Origin: Channa striata
Lineage: Eukaryota; Chordata; Actinopteri; Anabantiformes; Channidae
Assembly: GCA_033026295.1 (NCBI GenBank)
Contig: CM065186.1
Coordinates: 19,999,672 to 20,063,671, forward strand
Direction: 5' to 3'
Length of the DNA: 64,000 bases
Shown: one piece after another, positions 61,990-64,000 of the stretch
How positions within the stretch are numbered: position 1 is the first letter of the stretch
Layout of the letters: each line of letters opens with the position of its first letter
The notes under the pieces: generated by a model
The model's input: the letters and a program-made list of their open reading frames with translations, nothing else
Databases searched by the model: none
What the model was told of the DNA's origin: nothing
Translations under genes and position numbers: made by a program

Positions 61990-62155
61990 TTACCCCTGTG
62001 TGTCTCTCTGTGTTGGCCTTGACATAGACTGGAGACCTGTCCAAGGTGGACCCCGCCTCTCAAACAATGAAAGCTGTGATAAGGTCCAGTCCCCCGTGAC
62101 CCTTAACAGAATGAGAGGTTTAAATATTCGATGGACGGATGGATGGATGTTTATA
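61990..62155 (+). repeat. dispersed fish repeat, 3' part
   Basis: Shares 'ctctgtgttggcc', 'gactggagacctgtcc' and 'ccccgcctctc' with the copy at 54,523, continues through 'ccccgtgaccctt' and ends in a GGATGGATGG tail. Confidence 0.65.
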
Positions 62156-62279
62156 TCCTCATCAAATTCCTGCACAGAGTGAATATTAATAGCAGAAAAA
62201 TTGGACATGCATATTTAATTTTTGCAGGCAGTTAAAGGAAGAAAAGAAAAACAGCAATGTCCTTCAAGACAAAACCAGG

Positions 62280-62535
62280 AAAGGAATTACAGACACTGAA
62301 AATGAGAGAAGAGAGCGATGGAAGAAAAGAGAGAGAGGGCGATGGCCAGCAAATGAGATAAAGATAGAAAACGAGAGAGACCACGATAGAGATATATATC
62401 AGCCACACGGAGGAAGGGAATAAGCTGAGTGGTGCAATTCTCTGTCAGGGGGAGGCAGAGAGAGAGGGAGAGAGAGACAGAGAGAGACAGAGACAGAGAG
62501 AGAGAGAGAGAGAGAGACCGTGTGTGTGTGCAGGG
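62280..62535 (+). repeat. purine-rich GA tract with short GT repeat
   Basis: Nearly pure purine on the + strand, densest as (GA)n around 62,455-62,517, followed by (GT)n at 62,520-62,530. Such tracts can adopt triplex DNA and often lie near vertebrate transcription starts. Confidence 0.8.
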
Positions 62536-62738
62536 AGGTAAAGTGAGGGAGTCTCCTTTTGTTGAGTGAGACAGGTAAGGAAACAATCTGAGAGAGAGAG
62601 GCATGCAGTCTGTGGGAGAGGGAGAGGACAGTGGAGTATATCCTCTGCTCCTCCATCTCTCCTGCTGCTTTTCACCTGTCTCCATCTTTCCATCTCTCCT
62701 CCATCTGTCTGTCATCCTGTGTCCTGCTCTGTTGGTAC

Positions 62739-62789
62739 ATGACGGATCCAGGGGAGGATGTTGAAATTTCGTGTGGACAGGAGAGTCAG
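62739..62789 (+). other. candidate first coding exon (low support)
   Basis: ATG at 62,739 opens 17 codons reading MTDPGEDVEISCGQESQ and ends exactly at a donor-like CAG|GTAGGT (62,790). Upstream is a GA-rich stretch and a pyrimidine-rich leader, compatible with a promoter and 5' UTR. The base at -3 is T, a weak start context. I do not recognise the peptide and no downstream exon is found. Confidence 0.25.
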
Positions 62790-62794
62790 GTAGG

Positions 62795-64000
62795 TGGAGG
62801 GAGAAAAGAGGAAGGAGGAAGTGAAGGAGGAAGCTGGGGTTAGGGTGGGATGAGGACAAAGAGTGAAGGCAAAGGGGAGGTAGGGACATTGACGGAGTGT
62901 ATGACCAGGAGCTTGGAGGTCAGAGATGACTGCAATGCAGTGCCAGCAGAAAACACAGCACCTCCACAAGCCCCGATGTTTATGTCTAAAATGTGTTGGT
63001 TAGTTTGTGTGTGAACCATGTGACAGTGGTGTGTGTTTGCTGGTGTGTTCAACAGTGGTGCAGTGCTACATCAGGAGCGGGAGTTGAAAGATGTTGGTTT
63101 GACTATTCTGTGTGTCCTGACTCAGACAGTGTCAGCAGCCCCACAGCCTCGCTTTCCTTTCACATTGTGTTGGTTCACTTAGTTTCACTTCAGCCAAGGT
63201 TGAGAACTACTCACATGTAAAGTAAGGCTGAAACTACTGACAAAGTGGTTTCATTTACTTTATTAAAAATGTCAACACGATGAGAAAAAAACATTAAACG
63301 CAGTTTAAAACTTTAGTCCAGGATTTGTGGTCTTTAGGGAATGAAATTGGAGACACGTAAACATAATGTAACATAACATTAACATAACATTAGTAATTAC
63401 TGATATATTTCCAACTTGGAAAGAATCAGACAAATTAAGCAGCTGTTGTTGCTGTCAGTTAGATACAGGCCATGTTTGTATAAAATGTACACATATAGTC
63501 CACATTCATATAGTCCACTGATGTTATTCCATTGACTAAAACACCTCACTCTAATTTAGCTCTCAAATGAATTGAATATCTGAGTGGTTCACATTAATTT
63601 TCGACATCAACTGTATTTATTTTTTATCAATATAAAGTTTAGTTGTTTCACTTAGTAAATGAATGAATGAATTGTTTTGGAAAAAAATACACTTGATGGT
63701 GGTGAGAACCAAAATATGGACTAAGATAAGTGAATTGTCTTTCTTGAGTTGATGCTATGCATAGAAGGTCAGAATGACAGGCCATCAGCAGAGTGTGACA
63801 AAGTCAAGGTTCCCTTTTATAGTAATGGACACACGTTCCTCCTTCTAGAGGAGCAGGAGGGTTAGGTTTCCATACAATCCACATGCGGAGGCATCGAAAC
63901 AAGACATATAACCTTAAAAACCAGAAAGACGAACCAGAGGTGACAGCAAGCACAAAAATGTCACATATAAGCTAATAATAAAAAGTACCAACTGTACCAA
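62795..64000. other. unassigned sequence to window end
   Basis: No gene or mobile element recognised. The first about 100 bases are GA-rich; the rest is ordinary AT-rich DNA. Confidence 0.35.

Noticed and set aside
62287..62889. 200-codon minus frame rich in Ser/Leu.
   Set aside because: It is the reverse of a GA microsatellite and purine tract; low-complexity repeats keep a frame open without coding.
1..64000. CRISPR array or prokaryotic defence system.
   Set aside because: No regularly spaced repeats, and all other features are eukaryotic; the repeats seen are transposons and microsatellites.

Overview
The window is vertebrate DNA, almost certainly from a teleost fish. It has long non-coding stretches, CA/GT and GA microsatellites, and decayed transposons typical of ray-finned fish genomes: L2-, RTE- and Rex1-like LINEs, tRNA-derived SINEs, piggyBac, Tc1/mariner and pogo-like DNA transposons, a Ty3/gypsy element, and a Polinton/Maverick. 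No bacterial-style operon, rRNA gene, canonical tRNA gene or CRISPR array is present. I found no host gene with a confident multi-exon structure; three possible exons are listed at low confidence.

Region 1 (1-about 7,200) is the most informative part: one end of a decayed endogenous Polinton/Maverick (adintovirus-like) element. On the + strand are the end of a protein-primed family B DNA polymerase, an A32/FtsK-type packaging ATPase and two small proteins. On the - strand, closely packed, are a chromodomain-bearing integrase, a penton-like minor capsid protein, a basic pX-like protein, a double-jelly-roll major capsid protein and an adenain-like protease. Beyond the integrase lie two more minus-strand ORFs, one with a Cys/His cluster, that may be accessory genes. 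Every core gene carries stops or frameshifts. The element continues off the left edge, so its terminal repeats cannot be compared.

Region 2 (about 9,400-27,200) is a nested transposon cluster: a SINE, an L2 endonuclease fragment (-) next to an L2 ORF1 fragment (+), a wrecked gypsy element (-), a piggyBac remnant (-), a 2.2-kb LTR-like unit with TG...CA ends and a 4-bp target duplication, a Rex1-like fragment, two closely related L2 copies sharing a frameshift, an RTE copy with an internal deletion, and a 463-bp solo LTR with a 5-bp target duplication.

Region 3 (27,200-64,000) is mostly unassigned sequence, probably intergenic or intronic, dotted with Tc1, RTE, L2, Rex1 and SINE fragments and two deletion derivatives of one pogo-like transposon family. 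One of these keeps the N-terminal part of the transposase and the other the C-terminal part. Candidate exons lie at 37,108, 49,182 and 62,739.

All family assignments come from reading translated motifs by eye. No database search was run.
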